Shown: positions 1 to 11,404, numbered from the stretch's first letter. The stretch: DNA of 64,000 nt from Argyresthia goedartella (GCA_949825045.1 OX463813.1:3100001-3164000), one strand, 5' to 3'. The notes: a model not told the origin generated them from the letters alone. A program made the numbers and translations.

Positions 1-305
1 GAAAGATCGCCTTTAGGACCCTAACTCCGGATTGCTTTTTTTTTGCAAAAGGCAAAAGGTGCTCCCACATTATGCCAAAGTTTGATTATTCGCGCCAAAC
101 TTGAGTCTTTCAATCCCGCCGCGCCCCTCTATGGCAACATCTCATTTTTTTCCGAATTCATTATCGGCGAATTTTCGGAGAAAACTTGAAGTAGGATAAT
201 ATTGAAGGGACACAGAGGAAGTTTGGAAAAGTTTAAATTGGCTAAAGACTTGGTGTTATGTGTATTATACAGCCGTTATAGGATTGAATAAGGAGTTTAC
301 TTGTC
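1..305. other. AT-rich stretch, no gene seen
   Basis: I see no ORF of note, splice pattern or repeat matching elsewhere in the window. Confidence 0.4.
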
Positions 306-715
306 AAAATTTTTGACTGAGCGAGCGAAGCGAGCGAAGCGTCGCCGTTACAGGATTGGGCAAAACCGCTTTCGTATGTCTCTCTGTCCGGTTGTTCTCC
401 TCTACAATTTTTTGAGCAGGTTGGATAATTAAATATAATTTTTTAGTCGATTAAATTTTTGGATTTTTTCAAAATGGCGGAGATATGGGGTTTGACGGCC
501 CAAACGGCTTGACGGATTTTTACTAATGACATGTCGATGGAATCGTGGTGACCGTGAGAGTGACACAGACTATATCATTTTAGTTAAATATTGAAAAATG
601 AAGCTTACAAAGTTATTGGTGCGGCTACTTTCATACTCCCTGTACGTAACCAGGTGCATTCATAAGTTTGTGTGTAATTAAAAGAAAGTGTCACCCGGGA
701 GGTCTACAGCTCACA
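306..715 (+). repeat. Dispersed repeat family F
   Basis: Starts near GACTGAGCGAGCGAAGCGAG and contains CAAAATGGCGGAGAT and TTGGTGCGGCTACTTTCAT, ending at CTACAGCTCACAG. The same order of blocks recurs at 30670-31225, and a piece lies inverted at 39485-39605. The middle block GTTATTGGTGCGGCTACTTT is also found inside SINE-D, so the family looks like a composite non-autonomous element. No coding capacity is seen. Confidence 0.7.
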
Positions 716-784
716 GCGCCACTAGAATAGTCTGTTATACTATCATAGTAGTAGGCTGTTGTACTATTATTATAGAACTAGGCT

Positions 785-1290
785 TTTAGTAGTAGTTTAT
801 GTGGCTGCTACATAATGGAGGGCATTAATACTCGAGAGTGGGTTCATGAAACGAGCCGAAGGCAAAGTCAAAGTCAAAGTCAAAAGTCAAAGGCGAGTTT
901 CATAATAATATCACTCGAGAGTTTTAATGCCTAATTATGTACAGTTACATACACTAGTTTATCTACCGACATATCATAAGCTCTCTTTGATGTGTTCAGG
1001 AACCGCATGTTCGACCGGCATAGTGGCATTGATAATTCCTTTGCACTTGTTTAGCTTGTTCAGTAGTACCAACTTCAAAAACAAAGTAGAGGCGGCACGC
1101 AGGCGGGCATCGGCGTTCGTAATTTGAACGTCATAATATGTAGAAAAATTACACATTATGGTCATAATGTGTAATTTTTCAGATAATAAATGAGTTTTTA
1201 CTATAGTTTAACATTATGCTGATCGTTACGTGCGGTTTTTGTACGGAGTAAAGAGGGTTTATGATACGTGTGTAGATAAACATATTTATT
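785..1290 (+). mobile_element. P1 palindromic MITE, copy 1
   Basis: Runs from AGTAGTTTATGTGGCTGCT to GTAAAGAGGGTTTATGATACG. It contains paired CTCGAGAG motifs and a perfect hairpin with 18-base arms (1143-1160 and 1163-1180) around a GT centre. An internal frame is open for 66 codons in this copy and similarly in the others. Since both strands stay open and no domain is recognisable, I treat it as non-coding. Confidence 0.75.
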
Positions 1291-1735
1291 TATTTATTTA
1301 TAGAAGGTACATCAACAATACAAACACAAACACAGAAAGACAATATTACAAAAACAATACAAGAGTTTGCAACAATTATAAACGCGCACAGCATTGTCAA
1401 CAATATCAAATCATTTTAAAAACTACAGTGGTGAAATTAAAATAAAAAAAAAATATTTTAAAAATATACAAGAAAAGACCTGTTATGTTGTGAAACACAA
1501 CATAAACAAGAAATGTTTACACAGAAAATTTAAACAGAAATATTCACAGAAAATTTAAATAAAATATTTAAACAAAAGTAGATAATGTAAAATAACAACA
1601 AACGATCATAAACATAAACGACTATGTGCTTTGGTCAATGATAAGCTTGCGTTTGAAACACCCTATGCTGTTACAGAAGATATCTAGATTGTAAGGTATC
1701 CATATTTCGTTATAAGTAGAAAACATTCCAACATA

Positions 1736-1978
1736 GACGACCCGAATGGCCGAGTCGGCAGTGACCCTGCCTACGAAGCCAAGGGTCCCGGGGTCGAGTC
1801 CCGGTGGGGGCAAATAGTTGTTTGATGAGAACGGATGTTTGTACCCTAGTCATGGTTGTTTATCTTTCTAAGTATAATATTTATTTAAAGTATGTGTATC
1901 GTTGTCTAGTACCCAAGATACAGGGAATCCTAGATCAATGTGTGTAAATAAATAGTGTCTAAGGTATTATGATTATTA
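1736..1978 (+). mobile_element. SINE-A
   Basis: The tRNA-like head has an A box (TGGCCGAGTCGG) and a B box (GGTCGAGTCC). The conserved body (GGATGTTTGTACCCTAGTC) and an AT-rich tail follow. The CCTAGTTTGGGGCTAG block is shortened compared with other copies. Confidence 0.88.
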
Positions 1979-2127
1979 AAAAAATAAAGTAGGCATGAAA
2001 TGTAATTTATTCGGAATTATTCGGCGATGACTCTCTTTCTAGAATCATTCGCGTCAAATCTGACTCGCACCTAAACAAATGGTTTCTCTTTATTTCAAAG
2101 AAAACTCACGATATTTACTTACTTACT

Positions 2128-2232
2128 CCATAGGGTCGGGAATGGGCCACAGCCACTCCCGCAAAATTGAGTATTGAATAACTGACCACTGCCTCTCCGT
2201 ATGAGAAAAGGCGTGACGCAGAATAAGTACGA
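2128..2232 (+). mobile_element. SINE-C, 3' part
   Basis: Matches the 3' half of SINE-C, with GAGTATTGAATAACTG and ending GAGAAAAGGCGTGACGC. It lacks the tRNA-like head and is diverged. Confidence 0.65.
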
Positions 2233-2330
2233 CGTGTCTCTCTCTCTTGGACTGAACCTTTCGTTTGCAAACGCGACTCGCGCTAAACCAAAATCTTTTA
2301 GAAAACTTACGGAAATCTCTCGCCCTTTAC

Positions 2331-2390
2331 CCTAGTTTGGGGCTAGATCAATGTGTGTAAATAGTGTCGAAGGTATTATTATAATTATAT
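2331..2390 (+). mobile_element. SINE-A tail fragment
   Basis: Only the 3' end of SINE-A is present, from TAGTTTGGGGCTAGATC to the ATTATTATAATT tail. Confidence 0.7.
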
Positions 2391-2394
2391 AAAT

Positions 2395-2530
2395 ACATAC
2401 AGACACAGACATTGCTTCTGGACCCACTCCAGGAATAATCCGGATCCTGAGAGCCAGGAAGTTCGAGGTTATTGTTTTTATTTCTTCACAGCCGGGATTC
2501 GAACCTGAGACTTCTCGCTTATAAGTCAAA
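2395..2530 (-). mobile_element. Diverged SINE-B, reversed
   Basis: Read on the minus strand, a B-box-like GGTTCGAATCCCGGC is followed by a degenerate SINE-B body ending near CAGAAGCAATGTCTGTG. Confidence 0.5.
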
Positions 2531-2957
2531 ACCTCAAACAGCTTTTTCTTAAAGGTTTTTCTCATTCATCTTTGGATGCGGAACATTTTCCTTACGATAA
2601 AATCAGGTTACATCTATCGGGCTTCATGAGACCCTAATACGATAGTCAATAAAGCCATCTTGTATACAAACATAAAAGCATACATTATATACAGATTTGT
2701 ACCCACATAAGAACTTAACGCTGTAATAACGTAGACAAATATCCCTTGATTTTAAACCTTATTCCGAGCGAAATAAGGAACTGCCGTCGCGTACATAATG
2801 GTAACTCAACCTGAGACCCTATTCTAGTAACAACATTTCTATTCGCTGTCAATGATGTGACAATGGCAGTCGAGTTTAGAGGTATCCATTATATAACGTT
2901 GCTGTTTTTGCTTTAGGGGAATTAGAGAAATAGCCACTTATAAGTATACAATAATGA

Positions 2958-3465
2958 AAATCGGTCTAGCGCGGGTCGAACTCGCACACGAAGGGTTCCG
3001 TACCATCGTGATAATACGAAAACAAAAAAAAAACACTAAATCTTAAGTAATAAAACCGAAACAGAAATAAAAAAATGTATGTTCTCTGGGAATCGAACCC
3101 GGAGCTTCAAGATTGCGAAACCGATGCGAAACCGACTGAGCCATCTCAAAGTTGTTAAGAGCAGGGTAATTTATGGTGATATTGAATCATGATGTTGTGA
3201 GGTATTTCGCAGGGGCGCAGGGATTTAAAAAAAAAACAGTCGCTGTATGGGGACCATCTTTAATTTTCAAAATTGCGTGTAGTTAGTTCATTATTTGTTG
3301 CTGTTGCGGCAACAGAAATGCACATTCTGTGAATTTCAGCTCTCCACCTATTTTGGGTTGATCCGATAGAGCCCGGTGACGGACGGACGGACGGACAGAC
3401 TGACGGACAGCGGAGGCTTAGTAACAGGGCCGTTTGGCGCCCTTCGGGTACGGACCCGTGTAAAA
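2958..3465 (+). mobile_element. SINE-D interrupted by a tRNA-like insertion
   Basis: The SINE-D head (GAACTCGCACACGAAGGGTTC) is at 2958-3010. The 3' half, with GACGGACGGACGGAC and CTTCGGGTACGGACCC, is at 3240-3465. Between them, 3080-3150 read on the minus strand resembles a tRNA-derived head with B box GGTTCGATTCCC, so a second SINE may have inserted here. Confidence 0.75.
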
Positions 3466-3789
3466 TATTTTTCAACAGCTAAATAATAAATACCTACCCA
3501 AAATGGAGCACAATTGTCACCAAGCCGCCAGTTTGCTAGCGGAGTAAGGCGTCTGATCGTAACTGTACCAAAATATCATAAACCGTTTACGTCCCATGGG
3601 ACGGCCACCTTTTATACGATATGCGCGAGTTGTTTATTATAAACGATCTTGTTAAGCTTTTGTGACGTGAAAGCTTCTCTTATGTCTGCTGCCCTGGTAG
3701 GTTAACAATTCATGCCACTATAGTTATGGTGTGTGGAGCTTGCCCTTTATCGTATAAGGATGAGGAAATAATATTATGTAACTATCGAA

Positions 3790-3890
3790 CTACGTAGCGT
3801 CACTTCTGATACCGTACGCGGTGGCACAGGCACAGTTGTGACCACGTTTAGCCAGTGACAAGGGGTTAACCCATCGGCGCATCCACCACC
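3790..3890 (-). mobile_element. SINE-C fragment, reversed
   Basis: The reverse complement shows GTGCCACCGCGTACGG and GAAGTGACGCTA, matching the 3' end of SINE-C with several changes. Confidence 0.6.
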
Positions 3891-4686
3891 ATCAATACAA
3901 ATTGATATTTTGACTCTATTCACGTAGGTATATTAGGGAAAATAGTAAATCACATAACATCCACTACTCCTACTCAATGTCATAGGACCTTAAGGTGATA
4001 CTAAAAAAAGAGTTTATTTCGAATCCATATACTCTACTATAGTACAAACATCTACAAATTAGATTTTTGAGTAAACGATTATTGATAAATTGATTAGGAT
4101 TCTCACTGAAGAAAAACGCGATTGAATGAATACTTCTCTATATAATTTAACTACAAAAATACCTCTATTTTGTTTTTATTTATTTTATTTTAGTTTATTT
4201 TTAAACAATTTTGATGTGGTTTGGCGCCACGTTATTTTAGTTTGAGTCGAGCGCATTGTTTGCGCTCTCTTTTCTTTCTTATGTGGAAGTAACTAACGCT
4301 GTCACTTTCGCTTACATACGTATTCCTTTTATATATACATTTTCGTATTACATTAAGGCTTTAGCACACCTCAGGCACGCCAGAGGCGGGGCCCGGGTAT
4401 ACAACTCTCAAGAGCAGAAAAATGTGCATTTTTCTATTAAAGTTAATAACCCCCCAACTAACAAAAACATACCACTTAACTATTCTATCTAGACGTCTAG
4501 CTAAACCGCCGTTGAACCAAATAGAAGCTAGGCTATCCTAGATATATCCTGATCCTTATTTTATTCACCATAATGACTAAATTCGACTATCTAGTAGTTT
4601 ACATAGTAACCGACTTTAATTTAATGGATAGCTGTTCTGAGCATAGTGAGTATAGTGTTGCTACGAACTTACTTCGATACCATTAA
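3891..4686. other. No recognisable gene
   Basis: AT-rich sequence. ORFs here are short (up to 78 codons), low in complexity and without recognisable motifs. Confidence 0.4.
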
Positions 4687-4764
4687 ATGAGAAAAAATGG
4701 TGTAATAAAACATCAAATTTCATTTTTTTTATTCAAAATCGATTCTTACGAACACTTTCAATGC

Positions 4765-4860
4765 AAGAAAAACTACTACCGCTTCGGAAAGTGTTATGGC
4801 AGCGGAGAAGAAGCGGCGCAAGAAGTGCTGCAACACGACCTACTTTTCTTTTTCTGCTTT
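4765..4860 (-). mobile_element. Possible LINE 3' UTR fragment
   Basis: The motif CCGCTTCGGAAAGTG, followed by GAGAAGAAGCGGCGCAAGAA, resembles the block beside the LINE C-terminal remnant at 46984-47280. The assignment rests on this similarity only. Confidence 0.35.
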
Positions 4861-4974
4861 TTTTTCAAAAATAGTTTTTGTGTTACAACCGTGTGCGTGG
4901 CTCTTGTGCTGCGCTGGAAAATCAGAGCTCCATACCTCCTTGTCATTAATGTAATCATATAACCTATAATATAT

Positions 4975-5231
4975 ATAATAATAATAATATGATAATACCT
5001 TGGTCACTATTTACACACATTGATCTAGCCCCAAACTAGGATTCCCTGTATCTTGGGTACTAGACAACGATACACGTACTTATAAAGATAAATGTTATAC
5101 TTAGATAGATAAACAACCATGACTAGGGTACAATCATCCGTTCTTAGCAAACGAATATTTGCCCCCACCGGGACTCGAATGCGGGACCCTTGGCTTCGTA
5201 GGCAGCGCCGACTCGGTCATTCGGGTCGTCA
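4975..5231 (-). mobile_element. SINE-A, reversed
   Basis: Nearly full length in reverse: the AT-rich tail lies at 4975, the block CCCCAACTAGG-type sequence near 5030, and the tRNA-like head at 5160-5231 ends in CATTCGGGTCGTC. The head has a small deletion (GCAGCGCCGACTCGG). Confidence 0.88.
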
Positions 5232-5392
5232 AATGTGATGCAGGAAATAACAGCTTCGAACTTCGTCTGCTTAAGTATTATTGAAAACTGTCGAAGATAC
5301 AAACTAGTGGCCCTGTGGGCAGTAGACCTCGCTAACAGGGGGGACTGTGAACCCATTTATAGGTAAGTATTTTAGATTCAATCAAAATCAAG

Positions 5393-5475
5393 TAGTAAAG
5401 TAGCCGCACCAATAACTTTATAAACTACATTTGGCGATTTAAAATACAATCTATTGACTTTCCACGAAAATAGTT
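5393..5475 (-). mobile_element. SINE-D internal fragment
   Basis: Contains GTAGCCGCACCAATAAC and a degraded copy of the flanking SINE-D block, reversed. Confidence 0.55.
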
Positions 5476-5900
5476 ATAGTCTATTTCACTCACTCTCTTG
5501 GTCTGTATAGATCCTCCTTACTGATCCGTCTCCTACTTCGAGGAGTCCAATCTTGGTATGTTTGAAATATTTCTTTGATTTTTAGAAAGCCGACGGCCGA
5601 AAGGTAATAGTTAAGTATATTTTTAGAACCGGCTCATGAAGCCCTTTAATTTGATACCCCATGCGATAGGTTTAAAAAAAAAAAACATACAAAAAATAAT
5701 GACGTCATAACTCCCACCTGAAAGCAAAATCGGCCTCCTATCTTGTCGAAATGGAGCTCTTCGCTCGCTTCGCTCGCTCAGTTAATAATATAACTGCAGT
5801 AAAAGTTGACCTTATGAGAAGGATCCAATGCTCAGTCAGGTCTACACAAATGCTTTAAGTAGCCATAGAATCAGTCTAGAGCCGGAATATTTTTTTATGG

Positions 5901-6188
5901 ATGGAGAAGTGGCAGGGAACCGAAAGACAGGATAAACACATACCAAGCACTGCTCTGAATGTCCTCAAGGCAACGGATGGGCACATGTTCCCTGCTATTA
6001 AAAACGTGATGCATATTTTAGCCAAATAGCAAGTGAGTGTTGCCACATCCGAAAGGTCGTTCTCAACTCTTTCCGGCTTATAAACATGGCTGCGTACGCG
6101 CACAGGGGAGGAGAAGCTTTGCGGGCTAGCACTCCTACACATCCACAGGCATGTCCCGGTCGATGTGAATAAAATTAAAGATCAGTTT
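5901..6188 (+). pseudogene. hAT transposase C-terminal remnant
   Basis: One plus-strand frame reads through about 95 codons with only two stops (TAG near 6027, TAA near 6081). It contains VATSERSFSTLS, TWLRTRTGEE and LCGLALLHIHR. The order SERSFS, then a basic TWLR block, then RL.GLALLHIHR is typical of the dimerisation region at the C-terminus of hAT-family transposases (hATC domain). In the family this region mediates multimerisation. The catalytic part and zinc finger are not present nearby, and no terminal inverted repeats were found. It is a dead fragment, and a matching minus-strand ORF here is its shadow. Confidence 0.8.
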
Positions 6189-6384
6189 ACCAAATGCGGC
6201 ACAAGGCACTTTAACATATAAAATTATAAATAACGAAATCGAACTGCTCCAAAGGATTTTATCGAAGTTTATGGAAGCAAGTGGAGGTTTTTAGTCTCTG
6301 CCGTGTCCCCTAAGTGACTTTGATAGTCATCGCCTGCACCTCTATATTTAATAATAATTAAAAATAAAAGTATAACTTTAGAAA

Positions 6385-6480
6385 AAACCAGTCAAGTGCG
6401 ATTTGAACTCGTGCACAAAGGGTTCCTTACCACTGTACAATGGTAGGGATGGTGCGGAGTGAATAGATTAGATTTATGGA
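6385..6480 (+). mobile_element. SINE-D 5' fragment
   Basis: CAGTCAAGTGCGATTTGAAC, GGGTTCCTTACCACTGTACA and GGTAGGGATGGTGCGGAGTG match the SINE-D 5' region. Confidence 0.7.
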
Positions 6481-6628
6481 TCGATTTACATTTATGGATA
6501 TGGTGTGGTTTAATTTCTAGGAAAAGTGCTATAGTATATACCGCCTGATAACTAAATTATAATTACAAATGCACGAAAATATAACCCTCCTCGTGGCGCA
6601 GTCTAATTAAAATAAAGCAGTTAGGTAC

Positions 6629-6804
6629 TACACTTTTTGACAGCAGCTAAGTCCAGTTTAAATGATATTTAAATACAACACAGCCAAGTTAAGTTGAGTG
6701 AGTACCTGACTGACAGACCTTAGAATGATTGACCATATAACTTGACCGTGTTGTATTCAAAATGTATTCAAACTGTATTTAGCGGCAGTCAAAAACTGTG
6801 TGGT
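6629..6804. mobile_element. Small MITE with long terminal inverted repeats
   Basis: The left arm (CACTTTTTGACAGCAGCTAA, then CAACACAGCCAAGTTAAG) pairs with the right arm (CTTGACCGTGTTGTATTC, then GGCAGTCAAAAACTGTG). The arms are about 70 bases with scattered mismatches. The centre is only about 30 bases, so the element is nearly all inverted repeat and could form a long hairpin. Confidence 0.7.
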
Positions 6805-7152
6805 TATACGTGAGCCGTAATGTAATTATGCCCGTTTCTGGCGAATATTTGAGGGTATTTCTCACGTGAAATTACCGTAGCAGCCGTTCAAATCTACCAG
6901 GGATGCAAAGGTGGGGTGTGGTTAGCTAACAAATAGCTTGAGACGACTGATCTATGATGCCTCTAGCTGTCACTGGAGGGGGGTAGAGGTGGGTAGGTGG
7001 GTTCAACATGACTGTTAATTTAACTTAACTACAGGCCCGGATGCTGAACCGACAACTCAAAGTTGATGTATACTCAAATTCAGGCTGTCACTGTTTCAGG
7101 AAATTATATTTCCAGTGTCATATAGTAAGTCATTTTATTTCTTGTGTGTTGT

Positions 7153-7560
7153 TTTAGGTTCTCGAAGAGTGTCAAACGGGACCCTATTACTAAGCCTCCG
7201 CTATCCGTCCGTCTGTCTGTCTGTCACCAGGCTGTATCTCACGAACCGTGATAGTAAGACAGTTGAAATTTCCACAGATGATGGATTTCTGTTGCCGCTA
7301 TAACAAACATTACTAAAAAACAGAATAAAATTAATGTTAAGGGGGCACCCGTACAACAACTATTTCAATACCACATACAAAGTTATGAATTCACCTGGTT
7401 AAGTACATGGAGTGTGAAAGCAGCCGCACCAATAACGTTGTAAACCACATTTTGCTATGTAAAATCCAAACTATTCACTCCACACCATCCCTACCATTGT
7501 ACGGTGGTACGGAACCCTTCGTGCGGGATTTAGACTCGCACTTGACCATTTTTTTGAAAT
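7153..7560 (-). mobile_element. SINE-D, near full length, reversed
   Basis: Read on the minus strand it shows the head with GGGTTCCGTACCACCGTAC, the middle block GGTGCGGCTGCTTTCACAC, the GGCAACAGAAATCCATC block, the GACAGACAGACGGACGG stretch and a degenerate tail. Confidence 0.88.
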
Positions 7561-7649
7561 TCCTCTCGAAACTGCTAGATTGTGAAAATTACTACTGAAA
7601 GGTCATTGGACATATTGATCGGACATTCTCGAGAAAGAGTTCGAACTCA

Positions 7650-7845
7650 AGTTCATGTTCAAATTTCTTTAATACTATAGATATTTACATATGCTTAGCA
7701 AAAGTCATTTTTTGCCTCTTCTCTACATTGGACTACTGTGGGAGAAGGAGGGCGAAAAAACTCTCACAGATTGGTTTTTAGATCTCTTTTAAAAATCGGT
7801 TGTGTTTCGCAAATACAAAAATAAAGAAATACAAGTATCAGTTTA
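7650..7845 (-). mobile_element. LINE 3' end (family of 54596-55822)
   Basis: The reverse complement contains the 3' UTR motif CTCCCACAGTAGTCCAATG and the terminal ATATGTAAATATCTATAG. Only the end of the element remains, a 5' truncation typical of target-primed insertion. Confidence 0.75.
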
Positions 7846-8474
7846 CTTTGTTTCATGAGGTCTGGGAAAGCTCCATCGTCAACACATTTAAAGAATATAG
7901 TGTGCTAAGTGTGGGGCTATAACTAGAATTACTTCGACTGATATACCCCACAGGTCTTCAGTATTTTTTAAGTTAGGTTAGGCTAAGTTAAGTAATGTTA
8001 ACGTTTTGACAATGTCCTGGGGATATATCTGATGAAATTTTAAATTTTACTCTGTTTTTTTAACAAAGTCTCTGCTTCATATGGAGATGAATTTAATGCT
8101 TTGTTGTGAGTAAGGGTACATTGGTGAAGAATGTTTCGAAAACCCGAGCTACCTCAGCGTTACATTTAACAACACATCACCACCTTTAAGCAGAAATCAT
8201 TGTTTATTATTTGCCAAACCGTTTTCATTATATTATTTGAATTTTGTATTTTTCTATTAATGTGTAAAGTATTTGCAGTTCTACAAACCAACTTTGGAAT
8301 ATTTTTTAACATAGTCATGAAATTTTCTATCAAAGAACTCTTCTTTTACGACTTCCAAAAGTTGCCCAGTCATTAAATTTTTATTTACCGGTGTTGGCAC
8401 AGACTTTCTTTAATTTAAAAACTTTATTGAAATCTGTTTGAATTTTGTTTGGGTTTTGTTCATTAAAATCCGGT
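7846..8474. other. No recognisable gene
   Basis: AT-rich. I see no exon-like pattern and no match to other repeats in the window. Confidence 0.35.
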
Positions 8475-8521
8475 ACTGGAAAATTTACATCTTAGTTTTT
8501 CTTAGATGTAAATTTTCCAGT
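8475..8521. other. Perfect 18-bp hairpin
   Basis: ACTGGAAAATTTACATCT (8475-8492) pairs exactly with AGATGTAAATTTTCCAGT (8504-8521) across an 11-base loop. The flanks do not extend the pairing. This could be a MITE core or a short-hairpin precursor. Confidence 0.6.
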
Positions 8522-8884
8522 CTCTATAGTATATATCTCTAGTCTATGGGATGTAGTAGGCCTATAAAATGTTGGATCATTCTTATCCTTACTAGCAATT
8601 GGTATTGAAACTGTTTGACCGCAGTGATTGGAAGGTAAGCAGTTAATTACATTTTTACTTGTGACACAAAAAAACGTTATCTAAGCAATTTTGGCTGGTA
8701 AGTGTAGTTCTAGTCGGCTTTAGAAATACATGACATAAATTAATTGATTTTAATAAAGTCATTAATCGTTATGTTATTGTTGTATCTACAAGCAAATCTT
8801 CTTTAAAATCGCCACAAATAATTGTAAAAACTACTAGTATGTATATTATGCTCCATTTTGCATGAAAAGCGGCTGTGAAAATTG

Positions 8885-9010
8885 AAGATTTCTTCACGGT
8901 GTTACCATACAGTTAGAACGTTCGTATTATGTACTTCAGATAAATTGGTACATGCACCGAATTCGAACCAGCATCTATGTGAGCGTGAAGCCACTAGACC
9001 ATAGAGCTTT
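8885..9010 (-). mobile_element. SINE-C 5' half, reversed
   Basis: The reverse complement reads a tRNA-like head (GTGGCTTCACGCTCACATAG) with a B-box-like GGTTCGAATTC, then the SINE-C body with ACGTTCTAACTGTATGG. Confidence 0.65.
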
Positions 9011-9614
9011 TGGAGTATTGACTACCTTGCTAAGCGTTTATGTTATGTTTATAGGCACATTAAATATTTACACCATAATCCCGAGCACAAAATCCTTAGC
9101 CAGCATAAGAGCTTAGCTTCAGCATATAATTTATAACTTAATTTTAACCTACCGTCATTTTTATTACAGTCCCGTAGTTTCAAGTCCGCCATACCAACTA
9201 TGCTGTTCAGAGGATGTAGTGGCTTTTACAGGCCAGCTTTATTGTCAGAGGTAAACTTTTAATGGCTTGTGCGTAAAACATAAAACCTGATGCCCTATTC
9301 CGTTAGTACAATAAAGGTTCAATGACGATGGCGCGGCGACGACGGCCAACTTTTTCCGTTTTCCTCACTTTTTATTAATTACCTTCATTTTACCTCGGTC
9401 ATTTATTTAACCCTCTCAATAGCCATAAAAAAGAAATGGCTATAAAACGCCAAATTGTTAGGGCGACCAGCCACATTCCGATTTTTTTTTTCATTTACTC
9501 AGTCAGTTGACCAATGAATTGTGAAATACCATAGATAAGATACGTTTATCCTCTATTTTCGGTCAGTATTGCCAGTAATAAAAAAGAATAGTGGGTAGTA
9601 GCAATTATTTTATA

Positions 9615-9692
9615 AAAATATATATACATATATATATTATATATATTGTGTATATATATAAATATATATTGTGTATATATATATTATTCCAA
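9615..9692. repeat. TA-rich microsatellite
   Basis: Long alternating TA with interspersed TATTGTG units. Confidence 0.9.
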
Positions 9693-10049
9693 ATCTATAC
9701 TAGGTGTTCTTGCGCGAGTGGACGGTAGGTAAATTAAAATTTAATGCAAGTCCAAACTAGCTGTTCGCGAGTGTACAGGTTAAGATGATTTGTTTCTTAG
9801 ATAAAACTGTAGCTTCGTTATCTAATTCTGATATCTACGGATTGTAATCCCTTGTAGAGATATTACCACTGGCAACAGGATTATTTCACTTAAGCTGTAT
9901 TTTATTATGACTGCTTGTTTATGCGATGTTCTTATCGGCATATTTTACAAAAATGATTAGAATCTTTATGATAAAGTTTTAAAATCGGGATCGTACAATT
10001 ACAGGGTATTTTATTCCACATTTAGCGGTTTCGATTTCCGGTTAACACA

Positions 10050-10205
10050 GGCGGGGAATCCCGGCTTGGTATTGAGCAAAAAAAACCCCAGGTAATGGAT
10101 GTTTACATGTTTGTAACGTCTATGTTTGAGGTTCCCACGACACAGGGCATCCTAGTGTAGGGCCAGAAGAAATTTATATGCCTGTATATAAATGTTTATG
10201 TTAGT
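10050..10205 (+). mobile_element. SINE-B, diverged
   Basis: Degenerate head (GGGGAATCCCGGCTTGG), then AAAACCCCAGG, then CCCACGACACAGGGCATCC and a GTATATAAATGTTTATG tail. Confidence 0.7.
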
Positions 10206-10814
10206 ATAAAAAACTTTGAATGCAGTTCAAATTGTTTTAACAACATAATAATGTCTTCCCTCAGTAACATGTTTCATCTACAATATTAAAGGTACTTTTC
10301 CTCTATGTGCAATAGCTGTGGGGCATCTACTATATCTGTTGCCCCTATAGCAACAAATAGTGAACGGAACGCAATTTAAAAAAAATAAGAGGGAATTTAA
10401 AAGAGATGTTTTTATTTGCATTTTTCTCTCCCTTCATGAGTGAGTCTGACGCACAATTGACCGATTTTTACCATTAATTACCCAAAAATAATAATACCTA
10501 AACGCCCAATAATGAACACGCAAACTTGACGGTCATAGTCGCGTCATTGACACTGAGCGGTCACTGTGCTATCGGAATCCAGGCCCTGCTGCACTAAGGG
10601 TTGTTACTACCTGCCTGTGAAGTTTTTAGATGCATAATGGATTTTTTTAACAAGCTTATGGGTGTTGTTTTTCGGAGTAGTTCGCTTTACTACCGGCCGC
10701 GCCAATGAGGTGAGCTATAGAGGGAATTGAATTATTCTATCGGGAAAATTACTTACGACGGTGCTTTATGGATATTTACTTGGAACTTATTTTAGATAGA
10801 TAGCTCACGAAACA

Positions 10815-11095
10815 TTTTTTTTTCTTACCCCAAATGGGTAAACGATCACCAAAAGTTGCAGAAAATATCAGGGCAAAATACTGCGGTAGCTTAGGTGAAG
10901 GGATCCTTCGTGTTAGCTTGAACATGTAAGATCTATAAAAAATACTTAAAACATAAACTTAACCAAAACATAAAAAGAAGTTAAGTGATCATTTACCCAA
11001 ACTAATTTGGTGATCATTACTAATTCTAGCAGTCATTTTGAATTTATTGGTAGTAAGTTATCAAATTTTTTGGTGATCGTTTAAACACAAGCCTT
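10815..11095 (+). mobile_element. Core-MITE, end type GATCACCAAAA
   Basis: The left end has GGTAAACGATCACCAAAAG and the right end TTTTTTGGTGATCGTTTAAAC. Inside, the shared core (CAGGGCAAAATACTGCGG at 10870 onward) is present. The GC hairpin seen in other copies is deleted here, so GTGAAGG runs straight into ATCCTTCGTG. Confidence 0.75.
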
Positions 11096-11109
11096 TTAGA
11101 TATAGAGCG

Positions 11110-11230
11110 CAAAGTAGAGCATGACAGGAGGCTAGCCCATCGCTGCAGCTATGGAGACATGAAGGTTTAGGTACTCACAATATTTTCCTTCACCTTTAGA
11201 ATGTCTGTACAATGTAGGTACCCTCACATA
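11110..11230 (-). mobile_element. SINE-C fragment, reversed
   Basis: Contains AGGCTAGCCCATCGCTGCAG and GAAGGTTT, matching the SINE-C body in reverse. An adjacent 78-codon minus-strand ORF (11132-11368) overlaps it. The ORF's N-terminal half (11231-11368) is unique sequence I do not recognise. Confidence 0.55.
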
Positions 11231-11404
11231 GGCCACGACAGTACTGAAAAGGGTTTTTGAGACAGAAAGACCCAAGGACTTCCAGCCCTTCAAACTTCTG
11301 GTGCGGTGGACCTCAAAACGATGTTCCTCGCCAAATATTACTGGCTGGAGGGCATCTTCCGACGCCATAGGGCACGCCGAGACAGAAAGGGAATAATCCT
11401 AGAT

